Origin: Acanthosoma haemorrhoidale
Lineage: Eukaryota; Arthropoda; Insecta; Hemiptera; Acanthosomatidae
Length of the DNA: 64,000 nucleotides
Reading direction: 5' to 3'
Assembly: GCA_930367205.1 (NCBI GenBank)
Contig: OV884015.1
Coordinates: 31,735,288 to 31,799,287, forward strand
Numbering within the stretch: position 1 is the stretch's first letter; every line of letters starts with the position of its first letter. Shown in pieces: positions 1 through 13,780 of this stretch. The notes under the pieces were generated by a model that did no database searches, was not told the origin of the DNA, and saw only the letters and a list, made by a program, of their open reading frames with translations. Position numbers and translations under genes: made by a program.

Positions 1-3000
1 GCGTCCACCCATTCTTCGCAGATTTGATGAACGTTCTTTATGACAAAGATCACTACAAGTTAGGTCTTGGCCAGTTAAGTCAAGCAAGACATCTTATCGA
101 CAAGTAAGTCTGATGTGATAACTCTTGATATAATAGTGGTTTCTGAAACGATAAGGTACATTTTATCAAAACTTCACCCACAGAGGTTTAGCTTAGTTGT
201 GTGGTTATTGAGATGTCACAGCAAACAATAATGTCCTGTAGGAATTCTGTAAGTTTTATTTATTCTTTAAGTAACATATGTATACAATTTCGCTAACTAA
301 TGAAAGTGTATTGTTTTTCAATAGCATTAAACTACCCAAATTCACATTTCTTAAGATGCTTTCATTAATTTAGAAAAATTTTTGACCAACTTCTAGGCTA
401 ACAATGGGTTCTCATTTTAAAGTCCTTATCTTAAGTGTTAATGGACAATTTAAATGATGAAACGATTATATTTTATAACTATTTAAATATTGTAGGATGT
501 ATTTATATTTTTACCACTTTCCTATAATTACTCAATCTCACTCAATTAAATTCCTCTCATAGTATGAGTGAGATCTTGTTCATCTTACATCCAACCCTGA
601 GATCCTCATTGTTTACCCGGTTATGTTGTAGTTTAAGGAACCACCTGGAAGTTTATTCCTCAAACTATTTGTTTGTCAATCCTCTTCCTTTCCAATATTT
701 AAAACTGACCTCTTTAATTTCTTCTTACAATTTTTAAGCATATCTGTACATTGTTTTTGTTAAGCTTCAATTTTTTTTTTTATTTTAATCAAAGCAGTTT
801 TTGAGTTAATCTGTTAATTATGTATTTTAGTGTTGGTAAGGATTATTTACGTCTATTGAAGTTTGGTGACTCATTATACCGATGCAAACAATTGAAGCGA
901 GCTGCGCTAGGAAGGTAAGATATTGTTTTTAAAATTTATATTAACACTAATGCTTGTTTACACAAGGGGCTTGGCTCATCATGTGATAAATTTTATTCGT
1001 GAAACCACATCAAAAATGGAGTCTATTATTACCAACCAATCTGCTGTCAGAATATGATTTTTTCAAGAAAATTTAATTATTTTTTTTCCATAAAAACCCT
1101 ATTTTCTCCACTTAAACTCATCTTCTGGCCAAAATTTTGTATTTTATGTTAAATACTCAACATTGGAATTCTGATTTAGATTGTCCCTCCTTTTTTTCAT
1201 CGTAGAGCATATTTATTGATTCAATCAATACTTGTGTACTTAAGTTTGAAAGCTCACAAAATTCTCAACTATTTTCTTCTCTATCTCCTTCCTGTGTGCT
1301 TCTAAGCAGGGAGGAGTAACCTCGGCCTTTCTCTTCCAACATTCTCTGTCTCGCCCATTTTTTTCAGTTTCATCATCAGCTCTGTTTATAAGTTAATGTC
1401 TGAAGTTCATTTCCAGTTTGAGATACCTTTTAAGCATATATCTGATCGGATTGTACTTCCTTGTCTGGTGGAACTAATTGTTGGTAAAAATACTTCAACT
1501 GTTTGCTTTGCTTCGAGGCGCCAATCTAGATAAATTTATTTGTTTCTCGGTATACTCCTAACAATTGAAAACCATCTCATCACTCTTTATGGAATAGAGA
1601 GAGAGTTATGTATAACACCTTTGACACAAAAAAAAAAATAAGTTAAATTTTCCTTGAAATTAATAATTTCAACAAATCGAAAAAGTGATATGGTATAATT
1701 AGGGCCACATATTTTTTGTATTTTGCATTATCAATCTCTTGCATCCTTGATTATGTTTGTGGCTCTGAACTTTTTTGGCAACTTTGAAATATTTAGTTTA
1801 TTTAAATGATAGATAAATTATGTCATTATTCACTGCTAGTGTTGAATTAAGTATCAGTGTGGTGCACGTTTCTGTATCTAAAGCAAGAATGGAGAAAACA
1901 CTCCTAAATTATGCCCTCAATAAATGGGTGTGTTATGTGGTCCAACTGTATGGTGGCTGAATAAGAAATAGACCTTACTACAAGGCTTTGGAAAGCGTGA
2001 AGGAGGAAAATTTCATAAAGTGGTTGTTAAAAAAATATCATTTTTGAGCTCATTAATAATTTATTATAAAGTTTTTATTAAAATATTTTATATTTTTAAA
2101 TTGTATATGATCATTATAGAGGTTTTAATTGTACCAATTGTATAATTTAGGATGGCTACAATTATGAAAAGGCAAGCTTCAAATCTTGAATATCTGGAAC
2201 AGGTACGACAGCACTTGGCCCGATTGCCGTCTATTGATCCCTATACAAGAACAATCATAATCTGTGGTTTCCCAAATGTGGGCAAATCCAGTTTCATTAA
2301 TAAGGTAAATAATTTAAAAAGTATTCTTTTACTTTTCCTGTTAATATTACTGTATCTTATCCATTTTCCTTGCATTCCTTTTTTTTTTTTTTTTATAGAT
2401 CACAAGAGCAGAAGTTGAAGTCCAACCTTATGCCTTCACGACAAAGTCGTTGTACGTAGGGCATACAGACTACAAATATCTGAGATGGCAGATCATTGAT
2501 ACTCCTGGGATCCTTGACCACCCACTCGATGAGCGTAACATTATTGAGATGCAGGCAGTTACGGCGTTAGCTCATTTGAGAGCCGCAGTATTGTATGTCA
2601 TCGACCCATCCGAACAATGCGGACATTCTCTAGAAGACCAAATTGCTCTATTTAGGTCTATAAAACCTCTTTTTGCTAACAAGGTAGATTTTATTTATAT
2701 TTGTTTTTACTGAAACAAAACTATGCTTTCATTTAAAGATAAGAAACATAAGAAAGATCCAATTATATGGATTACTTACTGTGTTTATGAGAGTATAATC
2801 CACAATATTCACTAATTCGGCTCATTGCAGAGGTTTTTGCTCTTTGATCATTCCTCTCACTGACAAGTGTTAGTTGCTTTTTTTTAGAGGTGTTTTTTCA
2901 TTTTTTCACAAATGAGCTAAAGCTTGCTTCAGTTATTTTAGTGATGATAGTTGCTAAAAATATCTATAAATCATTCTCGAATATAAATGGACTTAAAAGG

Positions 3001-6000
3001 AGATAAGAACTAATAATTTTACAGCCACTCCTTAGTGTTAATTTATTAGTATATTTTTATTTTATTTTTGTTGTTATTAATGATAGGAGTCTCCCAGCAG
3101 ATAGGTAACCTCCCTTTAATGTTATTGCTTCTTACTGGGTACTACTAGCTTTTCTTGGACCAGAGATAACCTACAAACTGATAGGCAATTTTATACATAA
3201 TGTTCACGTTAAAAAGTATTGTCTGTCAAATAAAGCATGAAGGAAGAGCTTTATCATTACCGCAGGTAAAGGTTTTACAACTTCAACCACTAATCTTTGA
3301 ACATATAATTTTGCTGGTTATTGTTCTTTTATTTCTTATATTATATGTCAATGATATTTGATACTGTTACCTAAGGCCCCTATAATTAACAAGCGCCTAC
3401 TTTTTGTATTTATTCCTTCCGCGTTGATGAAGGTTATCAAAAGTTACCGTGTTCATTCTTTTTCATGTGTATTTTATTTGTTGTAGATTTTTTTTTTTTT
3501 TTTGTAGATGAAAAATATTCATTGACAGATGTGTACGTATTCCAGTGCAGATGGCATTTGTTGCACCTTGGTTTATTCTTTTAAAACCAGTTTTATTCAT
3601 CATCTTAATAATATACTAAGAATGACAATACAATATTATCCTTTCACGTTATTTACAAAGACACATTCAGACATTCAAAGATTCTTACAAATAATATACA
3701 AGTGCATACAGAGAACGTACAAACGTGGAGAATGTGGACTTATATATCAATAATACAATGTACACAAACTATTCCTGATAATAATAATAATACGACAAAT
3801 TATTGAACTTAAATATTGTACTATTAACAAGTGGTGTATTATCTTCTCAATGGTGGACCAGGTACCCAGACAAATTATTTTATACCTTTTGGGAGAGGTT
3901 TCTTTTGTTCACCAGCGGTAAAGTTTGAGAAGCAGTTGAGCTCAAAAGTTGTCCGCAGAAAGCAGTGTAAACAGTTGGTAGTCTTAGGGTTAAATATAGT
4001 TGAAGCTGTGTTGAATACAGAACGGAAAGGCTCAGTGACTGTCTATTCTAGATCATCTTAAGCAGGTGGGCCTCTACTTTAAAATTCTGAGTTTCTGTTC
4101 AATTATGAATCAGGTCGATTTATGAGTTTTTATACTTGGTGTATTCTATCATGCAAACAGGTCATCTATATGGCATCTTATTATTCATTATTAAAAGAAA
4201 ATGTTTTTTTAATTATTTATACATGTATAATGTTATATATTTATAAAAAATATCTACTTAATGTTTTGTGTTAATAGGTTTTTAATACACATTTGTTTCT
4301 CAAGTTTAATTCTGATTTGATTGTTGTTGTTTTTAGCCTGTCCTGGCGATTGCTAATAAATGTGACGTATTGAAAGTCGACGAACTTCCTCCTCAAAAAC
4401 AGTCTTGCCTCAAAATATTCAAAGAAGCCGATATTCCCATTCTCAATATGAGCACCCTCACGGATGAAGGAGTTTCTGAAGTCAAACAGGAGGTATTTAT
4501 TAAAAAGAGATTCCGCAAAAATATACTAAGATTAACATTTCAATTTCAGGATTTACAGTGTTGTTCTACTGTTTCATTTTATAGCAGCAAGTTGTTACTA
4601 ATAGGTGTCATGATTTTCTTTCATGAATGGAAATTAAAAAGTCCTAGGTTCAAATCCTGACCCTGTCAATATATTTTCTCTAAGGCCAATATTTATTTAA
4701 ATTTAAACCAATGTAATGTTAATATAGATGCATTTCTACAATATTGCAGTTGCCAATTTATTTTCACTTAATAAGTCATATCTATTGCATTCATATCTAT
4801 TGTAACTGTGTTATGGGTCTTTATTTTTATTGACTCAAAACCTCTCTCCACTTAAAAAAACTAAGCAAAAACAAGAAACCTTGATGTTTCTTTGCAAAAG
4901 AATGAGATAAAATAAATAAATAATATAATAAAATAAAAAAGAGGGTCAGATTGAATTATCTCTAAAACTTTGATTTGATTTTCCGATAAATACATAATAG
5001 TCAGACCCCCATTTTCAACTATCTATGAAGCAGGATAGTCTGGAGCCCTAAGTCATTGGCTATCACCATGGCCATCTGAATGGCTTTAATGCCTAATAAT
5101 ATATCTGCTATATGGTAATATTTATCCAAATTTCATACAATTTTAATGAAATTATCATGATTTCTGAAATTCACAATGATCAAACCCATAATATTCAGTA
5201 GCCAGAGACAAAATTATGGACGCATTTAAAAAAAAAAAAATTCTCATTTCAAAACAATTTTATAGCAATGTATTAGTTTTCATAAAAGTCTTATTCTTTG
5301 TAGTACTTTTGTTTACATTCTGGAAATAAGTGATGTTACTAAGTTAAAACATTTTAACGTGAACAAGAATGCACATATTTATGATCTAATCCTTCATTAC
5401 TACTATTGATTACCTTGTAAACTTACAAGTTAACAATCTTAAACAGTTTTCCATTGGCATATAATAAGTGATTGTTATAATTTTATTTTTAAAATGATAA
5501 AAACAAAGCTTTTTTTTTCCTTGATATCCCCTTGTTATTACAAATTATGGAAATAGGTACAGACTACATAAATGAATATATTTTATATAGGTCATTATTG
5601 CGTCCTGTAGCTTGGCTACATTTTATACAATTATTAATAATTTTACATTGCAATTTGTGATTGTTGCAAAAATATAATGCACATTATGCATTTATTGTCT
5701 AACCAAAAAAAGCTTTAATAATAAAAAAGCGTTTTTTGAGGAAGGGTAGAGATAAATAACATTACTGTCGCGGTTTGGAATGTCAGGAAGGGTGATTGCA
5801 CATCAGATGTCTGCTCTTCTATTACAAGTTTTTGAGACTTTAGGAGCAATTCGGCTCTGGTCGATCCATAAAAGGGCCCCAGCCTAACAAAGAGGTTCAT
5901 TTTACAGGCAGCTTCGAATTCTACTCTCCCTGATTGTTAGTAGAAAACAAGAATATTGTCAATGTGGGGAAAATCCAGCCAAAAGTAGTTCAAAATCTGT

Positions 6001-9000
6001 ACGAAATCCTGCCAAACAGAATGTTCAAGGTGATTAGCAATGGAGGGGGCCCAACTAATTATTAGAAACTATATGGATTCTCAGGATTAAAAAATGTGCC
6101 TATAAATTTGTCCAATATCAAAGTATTATTTTTTTATTTTATGAACATGCTTTTAATTAGATTAACTTGTTAAATATTTCAGTTCATGTCTTGTGAAAAA
6201 ATATTTTTAATTTGAATAAAGTTGTAAACAAATTCTACCAATTTGTCCATGTGTTCTGCCATACAGTGAAATGAAGTTTTTGTTTTATTTTTTCTTTACT
6301 TTACAATATTTCTCAATTACATATATTTCAACTTAGCATTTAAAATTTTGCTTTTAATATGAAATGTAGACTACACTTTTTGATTCTATGTAAATGCCCA
6401 ATTTTTATAAGTTTACCCTCTCTTTTATGTGTTACATTTTATGCTAATTTTTGTAATCAATTATTTCAATCATGCAACTTTTTTCAAGGCTTGTGAGAGG
6501 TTGTTGACATACCGAGTCGAAACCAAATTAGCCGGCAAAAAGGTCGAAGGTATCCTAAACAGATTACATGTTGCATTTCCGAAAAGTAGGGATGAGAAGT
6601 CCAGGCCGCCATGTATACCAGGTAAGTTCTTTTTAAGTTATGGTTTTCTATTTTAGTACTAAACAATAATAAATGTACTTGTCCATATCAAATGCAACCG
6701 TCTCTATTTTAAAACATTTAAAGTTTACTCTACAATTCAGCATATAAGTTTTTTTATCTCCCCCGTACAGTTTTTAAAAGTGAAGGTTACTGGTTTTGAA
6801 TGAAACTAACACCTTGAAATGTTAAAAAACAGAATATATCTTGTTTGATACTATTGTAAATGGCATTTTGGCATTTATTGTCCGTCTTCATCATGTCTAG
6901 TTCATAACCCAATGGTGCCTAGCATGAAATATTTTCGTTACATATATTTATTTTTTTGAGATTAATTGTGGAAGATCATTATTATATCTATTGATAAATA
7001 TACTCTGACTCTTAACTGGTGTAATTAATGATGGAGATGGTTTAAGCATAATTACGGTTTTTGTATTCAAATGTCTCTAGGCCAGGAAATAAGTGAATAA
7101 ATTTCCTTAACCTTAAAACAAGATAAGTGTACATACATGGTTTGGGTAGGCTTTGTTTTTGCTTCATTAAGAAATTGTTATTACTGATTTTGAGTGCTTC
7201 TAGTCCTGAATATTTCAAAGAGAGTTTATTTTAATCAACATATAATTTACACTTAAAAATATTATCTTCTTGATCCCTCAAACCACTGATAAATAATACT
7301 GCTAAAAGATACTAATGAATGTTTGTTACTTACATTTTTTATTTTAACAAACCTTATATCTTTCCCAAAGCAAATACTTTAAATTTATTAAAAAAATTTA
7401 GAGGCTTGTAGATTTTTTTCTGCCTTTTGTCTTGCTCTAGGGGGGAGCATTCATTCAGACAGATGCAGGAAATTGTCTTTGCCTGGTTGTGTATTCCACA
7501 AAAAATTTCCAACCGATATGAAATTTCAAGTATTTAATATGTCTTGAGCTGATTTTAATTAGTTTATTTTAACTATCTACAATTTTTTTTTTTTTTTCTT
7601 AATAGATTCAGTTTGGATCAAGAAACAAGCCAAACTTCAGCAAGATATGGAAGATGCTATGGGTGATAAGGAAATGAAAGTGAAACATAAATTGGAACGA
7701 GAAATCGAAATAGAGCTTGGAGATGATTATATCTTGGACTTGAAGAAAAAATACGATCTTCCGGATGAGTTTAAATATGATATTATTCCAGAGTTTTGGG
7801 AAGGTCATAATCTTGCTGACTACATCGATCCAGAAATCTTTAAGGTACTATATATAGATTAATAAGTAGGAAACCCCCACTTAAAATCTACACAGCTTTT
7901 AAGTAAACAAAAATTAAATTTCTAATTAGACATTTTTTTTAACTCAGAACCTTTATTCATATGATAAAACATTTAACCCTAACCCCCACTATAATAAATG
8001 TGAGCATTCAAAAGATTTTACCACCAAATTATGTAAAGCTCCAAATAATTGGTAAATTTTAATTAAAGTCGTAAACCCTAAGGTTAAGGTCGTAAAGAAT
8101 AAGGTTCGAATAGTTTTCTTCATTTAATTCACTGTGTGTGTGTATTTCAGAAATTGGAAGACCTCGAGAAGGAAGAGGCATTCCGTGAAGAAGCCGGTTT
8201 CTATGCTGTTCCAAAAATGGAATTGGATGCAACTCTTCAAGATATAAGAGCCCTTGCCCAACAGATAAGAGATAAGAAAATATTAATGAGACAAGAGGCG
8301 TCTGTTAGGAAGTCATCAACCAAACCTAAAATGGCACGTACCACGACTCCAAGGGTCAGGGAAAGATCTGTCGGCCGTCTCAGGGATGAGATGGGAAAAT
8401 TGGGCGTGGACATTGGTGACGAAGAGAAGGTAAGCTAAGGAATATCATGTAATAATCATTTAAAATATTACTGTGGATAAATATTTCAACTGTCCATAAT
8501 CAAAATGCCAATCATTATATTGTGTTTGCTTTTATAATAGGCTGGATTTAAAAGGACTCGTGGAAGATCCCGCTCTTTGTCGCAGAATGCTTCCAAGAGG
8601 ATGAGAGTTGATTCAACAGGAAGAGCCAGGAGTATGTCCAGGGCTCCAAGAGATGAATCAGGTGTTAAGGACGTACAGGTAATCATTTCTTTCTTTTATT
8701 TTCCTAGATTGGTGGCATTGTAAATGTTTGCATAACTTATTTAATTCATTCTTTATTTAGGCCTATCCTACATATTCCACCGGAAATATTTGTTTAGTAA
8801 CTTCTGTTGTTGATTTCTTACTTTCCAGTATGGTCATATGGTTTTAATCTTATGTAATACTATTTTATCACTACCTGAAAATTGGATCCTTCTTATCCCA
8901 GTCAAACAAGCTCAGTGAATTCTGAGATAAATTGTAAATTGTGTGCTAAGTCAAAGCTGTCATTCCACTAATCCCTATTCCTAGTTAAAAGGAGCTTTAT

Positions 9001-9970
9001 ACATAAGCTATATTATCTTGATGCAGGACCTTGACTTTTAAATTAACCTTTGCAGTCTATCATACTTGGTGTCCGACAAATACACCTAACGTTCAAACAT
9101 GATGTTATATACTGACAGCATACATTAAGGACATAATTAAGCAGAAATTTTAAGTCCATAACACAAAGGCCATCCTAACCCTTTACTTTGCAAGATCTCC
9201 TGATTCAATCCTGCATCTGATACAATGATACCAGAAACAAAACTACTCCAACAAGATTTGCTTGAGGGCTTAGTAGAAACCACTCATCTAGAATTGCAAT
9301 AATGAAAAAGACATTTTACTAATTATTTGTCCCTGTGACAAATTAAGATTCTTCTATTTTGAACTTTTGCCAGTGAATAATCTGTATATCACTAAACACT
9401 ATTGTGGATTCATAGGTAAACTGTACTTTAGCTGCTCAAGACAATTAGTTATTATGGCATAATTATGCTCATTTTCATTAAAGCAGCAAAATACGTAATT
9501 TTCATCTAAAAGCTTTGTGAGAGTAAGCACAAAAACAATAAAATTATTTTATTTCAATTAGACTCCGGTCCCTGTTATCTTAAAAAAGCTATTGGACGAT
9601 TCTTTGACATAATACTTACTATTTTATTCATAAGTAATACTTAAATGGTTGACTGTATTCCATTATTGTTTATTTGGTTTATGCAAGGCTATATAAGCTT
9701 ACATCTAATGTTTAGCCATTATAATTTCCTTTGTACAAATGAGGTATTTGGTAATATATGTTGAACATAATATAAAGACATATTTTTTAAACGAGTCTTA
9801 AATTTTTATTTTAGGTGAGACACAAACTGAAGAAAATCGCTCACAAAGCCATTGCTAAGAAAGTTGGAAAGAAGGGGTTGAAAGGAGAAGCCGATAGGTT
9901 CATTGGAACAAAAATGCCAAAGCATTTGTTCTCAGGAAAACGTGGGGTTGGAAAAACAGGAAGAAGATAA
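1..9970 (+). CDS. NOG1: Nucleolar GTP-binding protein NOG1 (GTPBP4), 5' end outside window
   Basis: GTPase needed for maturation of the 60S ribosomal subunit in the nucleolus. Visible exons, each with GT-AG borders and matching phase: 1-103, 831-914, 2151-2304, 2399-2683, 4337-4492, 6489-6621, 7606-7844, 8151-8429, 8541-8678 and 9815-9970 (stop TAA 9968-9970). They give 574 residues. Human GTPBP4 is 634, so roughly the first 80 residues lie left of the window. Visible motifs: P-loop GFPNVGKSS (visible residues 101-109), switch/G2 region with PYAFTTKS, G3 DTPG (147-150), G4 NKCD (215-218). After the G domain come the NOG1-specific segment ([15 protein letters not shown], here [22 protein letters not shown]) and a basic tail ending [17 protein letters not shown]. 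There are no frameshifts or missing key residues, so the gene looks functional. The product name is secure. Confidence 0.96.
2684..4336 (+). other. NOG1 intron with no recognised gene
   Basis: This 1.65-kb intron lies between the G3 and G4 exons. It holds AT-rich sequence, poly-T runs near 3488-3504 and an unspliced open stretch at 3831-4061 with no recognisable motif. I looked for box C/D snoRNA signatures, since ribosome-biogenesis genes often host them. I found C-like boxes without a matching D box and terminal stem. Confidence 0.5.
4493..6488 (+). other. NOG1 intron containing SINE-like and unassigned repeat sequence
   Basis: This is a 2-kb intron. Near 4617-4710 is a tRNA-like SINE remnant (listed separately). 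A less AT-rich patch at about 5730-6060 holds a short minus-strand open stretch with no recognised motif. It stands out in composition and may be a transposon fragment, but I cannot place it in a family. Confidence 0.4.
4617..4712 (+). repeat. tRNA-derived SINE copy in a NOG1 intron
   Basis: The B box GGTTCAAATCC at 4647-4657 is a good match to the RNA polymerase III consensus. It is followed by TGACCCTGTCAATATATTTT, then sequence shared with the copy at about 21250-21300. The A-box half is eroded. Confidence 0.5.
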
Positions 9971-9997
9971 TTGTTTTTGTATTTTTAAAAGTTTTAA

Positions 9998-10003
9998 AAT
10001 AAA
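9998..10003 (+). promoter_or_regulatory. Poly(A) signal of NOG1
   Basis: AATAAA lies 28 bases after the NOG1 stop codon and is followed by T/GT-rich sequence. This would make a very short 3' UTR. The hexamer is common in AT-rich DNA; its position makes it credible. Confidence 0.6.
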
Positions 10004-10248
10004 ATGTATATTTATATGTTGTTCCTTTCATTTGGGTTTATACACCCTTATATACTCCCACATAAGGCAGAAGTCAGTTGGTTGTTTATGGGTTTCCAGC
10101 ATTCTGTAACACTGAATGTTATTTAATTAATCTATTACCAAATATATTTGTATCAAGTGAAAACATGGCATTTTAAAAATATTCCACAAAAAGAGAGTGA
10201 TTTTTTTTTTATTATTTCAGAACAATATGTGTTTTTAATGTATCCTCA

Positions 10249-10293
10249 TTTTCCCGCTTTTTACTGTTTTTGACGGTTTTTTGCGCGGGAAAA
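10249..10293. promoter_or_regulatory. Pair of E2F-like sites
   Basis: TTTTCCCGC is at 10249-10257 and TTTTTTGCGCGGGAAAA at 10277-10293. Both match the E2F consensus TTTSSCGC; the second is close to a perfect palindromic site. They lie about 250 bases downstream of the NOG1 poly(A) signal and about 240-285 bases upstream of the start of a possible small gene. E2F sites usually mark promoters of S-phase, replication or repair genes. That this is a promoter is inferred from the paired sites, which are rare in such AT-rich DNA. Confidence 0.5.
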
Positions 10294-10532
10294 TTCAAAA
10301 CCAGCCTATTGCTGATTAAGGATTCAGCCCCCCTCCACTGTTTAAATGTTTTCCTCTTATGTTTGCTGCTTACCTATAAATTCTTTGAAAATGCAATTCT
10401 CAATATAGGGAAAAATCTTGATTTTGTAAGTATATTAATTACTATTACAGAAGTTTTCATAAGAAATGTTTTATTTTCGTCACTCCATAAAAGTATTCAA
10501 TATTTCAGCGTGGTTAAGTTGGTATTTACAAA

Positions 10533-10922
10533 ATGGAGGTAGGCAGTGTATTGGGACGATAATAAAGGTGAGTTTTGCGCTATTACTCAGTATTGTTTGT
10601 GCAAACTGACAAATTATTCCTTCTCATAACAATAATATTGTCATCTTGCTGTAGTCAGATCGCTATTAGGCTGAATTCGGCCGTTGAGGTCGATTTGGCG
10701 GCAAGGTGCCTTGTCCTAGCCGGCCATGTTTTATTCATTGCGACACCGTCATTAATTCAAGATAAGTTTTCTGCAGGTTCGGTTTATGTTCACTTCAATG
10801 ATTATGTTCATGTCAACGAAATCATTTTAAAAGGGAAAAAATGGGGATTACAACCAACAGGTATTTATAATTTTTCTGTGTGGCTTTTGATCCGAATGGA
10901 AATATTTTACTTTAAAACTTAA
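10533..10922 (+). CDS. Possible small two-exon gene, function unknown
   Basis: Proposed exons are 10533-10538 (ATG GAG, then donor GTAGGC) and 10659-10922 (acceptor GTCAG). Joined in phase 0 they give an 89-residue protein beginning MEIAIRLNSAVEVDLAARC. The second exon is clearly richer in G, C and CpG than its surroundings and stays open for 88 codons. A possible donor at 10861 (aacag|gtattt) would shorten it to residues ending LQPT plus one base, and the next acceptor (11130) would then add a stop at once. AATAAA near 11384 could end the transcript. The E2F-like pair upstream supports a promoter. I do not recognise the protein. It could instead be a GC-rich 5' UTR exon of the downstream phosphatase gene. 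Confidence 0.35.
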
Positions 10923-11399
10923 CTCTGCTTAATATTATGGTGCTCGTTAGTAGGTTATAATTTTAAATTTCATAGATAATGAATAATTTTGGCGGGTCTT
11001 AATTTGTCTATTGGCAAGGAGTGAAAAAAGTTCTATATTGGAAATTCGAAAATTTCTGTTTAATGCGTAGATGATTTTAAACATATATATATTATAATGT
11101 AATTTTCGATTTATTTATGATTTTTAACAGTTTGACGAGTGGCCTATGAATACAACTGCGCTATTAACAATTGAACTGCAGTTAATGTCAAGTGGCACAT
11201 ACAACTGATATGGCTAAAGCCGGGAGACGCTTATTATTCTGACGACCTTGAAAATATAGCAAAGCAAACTGGCAAGAATTGCTAGTTCCATTCACAATCT
11301 AAACTATCCTTGTTACTAGGGTTTCATTTCAAAATTATTGAATACTCTATTTAGTTGTTCGAACTATTGTTTAAAGGAGCTACAAATAAACATTGTTGA

Positions 11400-13780
11400 T
11401 TTGCTTTAAGTATTTATTCATTTTAGTCCTTTGTTTTGAAAAACAACTAATGTGCTTTATTGTTTTTGTTGAAAATTTGTATTTAACTTGTTATTTCGGC
11501 AGTGAAGGTGTTGTTTAAAAGTAATTATAACATTTTAATGTGCCAAGCTTTACTGGAATTGGTTATTGGTTTCTTTTATCAACCAACTTCACCATTGTTC
11601 AATTGAACTTAGTATGTCTGTGATACTTGTGATGAACGTAAAGGAGTTCCTTTTTTCCTTTTGTTATTTTTACTGACACCCTTGTAAGTCTCTCTTAGTT
11701 CTAAATAAGTTTCCGCAATTGTCTTCAACTATTGTCAAAACTTAAATGTGAAGCAACTTGTCTTTTTTTCATTTGGAGATGTTCTTATTTTATGTTTATA
11801 AGTTATAGCAATGCTAATGTAAAATGTGTAGGCTTTAATTTGTTAATATCTGGAACTAATTCCTGTTCATAAGTTATCATGTAAAGGCTATTTTTGTAAT
11901 GTTTTTTCCTATTTTTTTCTTTTGTTTTCACTGTATCTTTGTGTAATAGAAGGAATTTATTTATATTTTGACGAGGGCAAAAAAAAAATACTACCAGTTT
12001 GGAGCATTCCCAGCAAAACTTTGTCAATTATACATATATATTATTGTAAATAATGTGAATTGGGGGGGGGGGAATATAAACCTGTGCACTTTTATGTATT
12101 ATATATATTTTTCAACCCCAAATATGTAGACACAGGAATAAATAACAATAAGTTTAAATTAGAACATGTTTTATGCCAAAAGCTTTCGCACTGATATCTT
12201 CATTATTAATAATTATTAGTTGTGGCATGAAATCCCACATTTCTAATGATTATTAATCAAACCTAAAAGATGGCAACAGGACTGAGAGGCTCAAACCTGG
12301 ACGAATCAGGAGGTCCCTGGGTTTCTTTATTTTTTTCCTTTCTTGGACGATGATAAGATTTGGTTATAAATGCAACAAAAACTTTATTTCTTGGTTTGTA
12401 ATAGTCATAACAATTTAAAGCTAAACATAAACACGAGGGTGTCGTACAGTAGTAGGTCTCCAAGACCTAGTATTAATTTTGTTTAAATAAACATTTCTTC
12501 ATTATTTTCCAATTAGAAATGCAGAATCTCATATAAGTAGCATATTTTCTGCCTTAGATTTGTCATTTTTTTTGTTTAATAAAAAAAGGTCAAGATTGGA
12601 TTGTGTGATTTAGTCTTTTATTGTTATTACATTTATTGGCAATCCAAATACATTTAATAATATGCCTGATGCACATAAACACCAAAATATTCAATAATCT
12701 TTTTCTTGTTTTAGAATTATTAGTTGGATATAGGTAAATTCAAATAAATATATGGAGGTGGGATTTCAACTTAAAAGAAATACCTCGCAACCTCTTTGTT
12801 ACGGCTTACTTGAGTGGACTCGCTACTTCTTTATTTAAGTTGCTATTGATATGCTCCTTCAGCAGATCTGGGAATCCAACCTGTTCTACTTGATAGTGAG
12901 CAGACTCTCACCCTGACCATTAAATTGGCATAAATGAATCCACTTTCCCATTATCCGAGACCACCTGTAGAGGTTAAAAGAAGTGATTCTGAAAAATGTA
13001 TGTTTGGTTGTACATTCATTGTGTTTGTTGTTTGATTCCCCATTTCTAAACAAGAGTCCATTATTTTTATATGACTATAATTTCAAGCTGAGGCTAAATT
13101 CAATCACTGATCACAAACCGCACTTCTTATCATAGTTATATAACTTGATAATTCCATCAAATAGTTGAATATTCCCCACATTATCATAATGGCTACAACT
13201 GCTGATATATGTTTTATATCCCATCCTTAATTACTAAGAATTCTTTATTGATACATTGCACTCCAAGTATGCCAAGGAATATATGGAAGATTTAGCCGAT
13301 TTGTTACTTATTTATTTTCTTATTTTGAGTAATACTTTTTCTAATTATTGTGTATGAAATGTTGATACTGTTTGTGACTATTGTCTATTTATAGATATCA
13401 AACTATACTTTTTTGATTATGGATAGTATTGTAGTTATAATATGATGTAACTGTGTCATAATGTTGGATATATTGTTTTCTCATTCTTTTGGGTCATCTT
13501 ATAAATGTTTATTTGACAGTTGCAATATAGAAACAATTAATTTAAGTAGCTTTAATCTTTGGTTGAATAGGATTCATGGTTTGGCTGAGGGATGGAGTCA
13601 CAATTTCATTACCTATTCTATAAAGTAATATGGTGTGAACATAAGCTATGTATGGTTAGAGGAAGGAAGTGAAGGAGCACAGTCCATAGAGTTGATTGTG
13701 TTGTGAGAGAAGTCAGGTTTCATTTTCAAGTTAGGCATACATCTGTGAAATATAAAGATAATTAAGACCGAAAATCCAGA
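11400..13780. other. Intergenic, nothing recognised
   Basis: AT-rich sequence with no open frame of interest. A run of G is at about 12061-12070, and AT-rich low-complexity DNA surrounds it. No gene, RNA or clear repeat family was seen. Confidence 0.5.

Noticed and set aside
3831..4061. Extra coding exon in the NOG1 intron
   Set aside because: The flanking exons join in phase and match the NOG1 family without any insertion; the open stretch has no motif.
2684..9814. Box C/D snoRNAs in NOG1 introns
   Set aside because: TGATGA-like boxes occur (for example near 2941 and 3425), but no CTGA box at proper distance with terminal stem was found.
11131..11208. Third exon of the small E2F-linked gene (FDEWPMNTTALLTIEL, then stop)
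   Set aside because: It has an acceptor and is open, but it needs a phase-0 donor, and the only donor in the preceding exon is phase 1.
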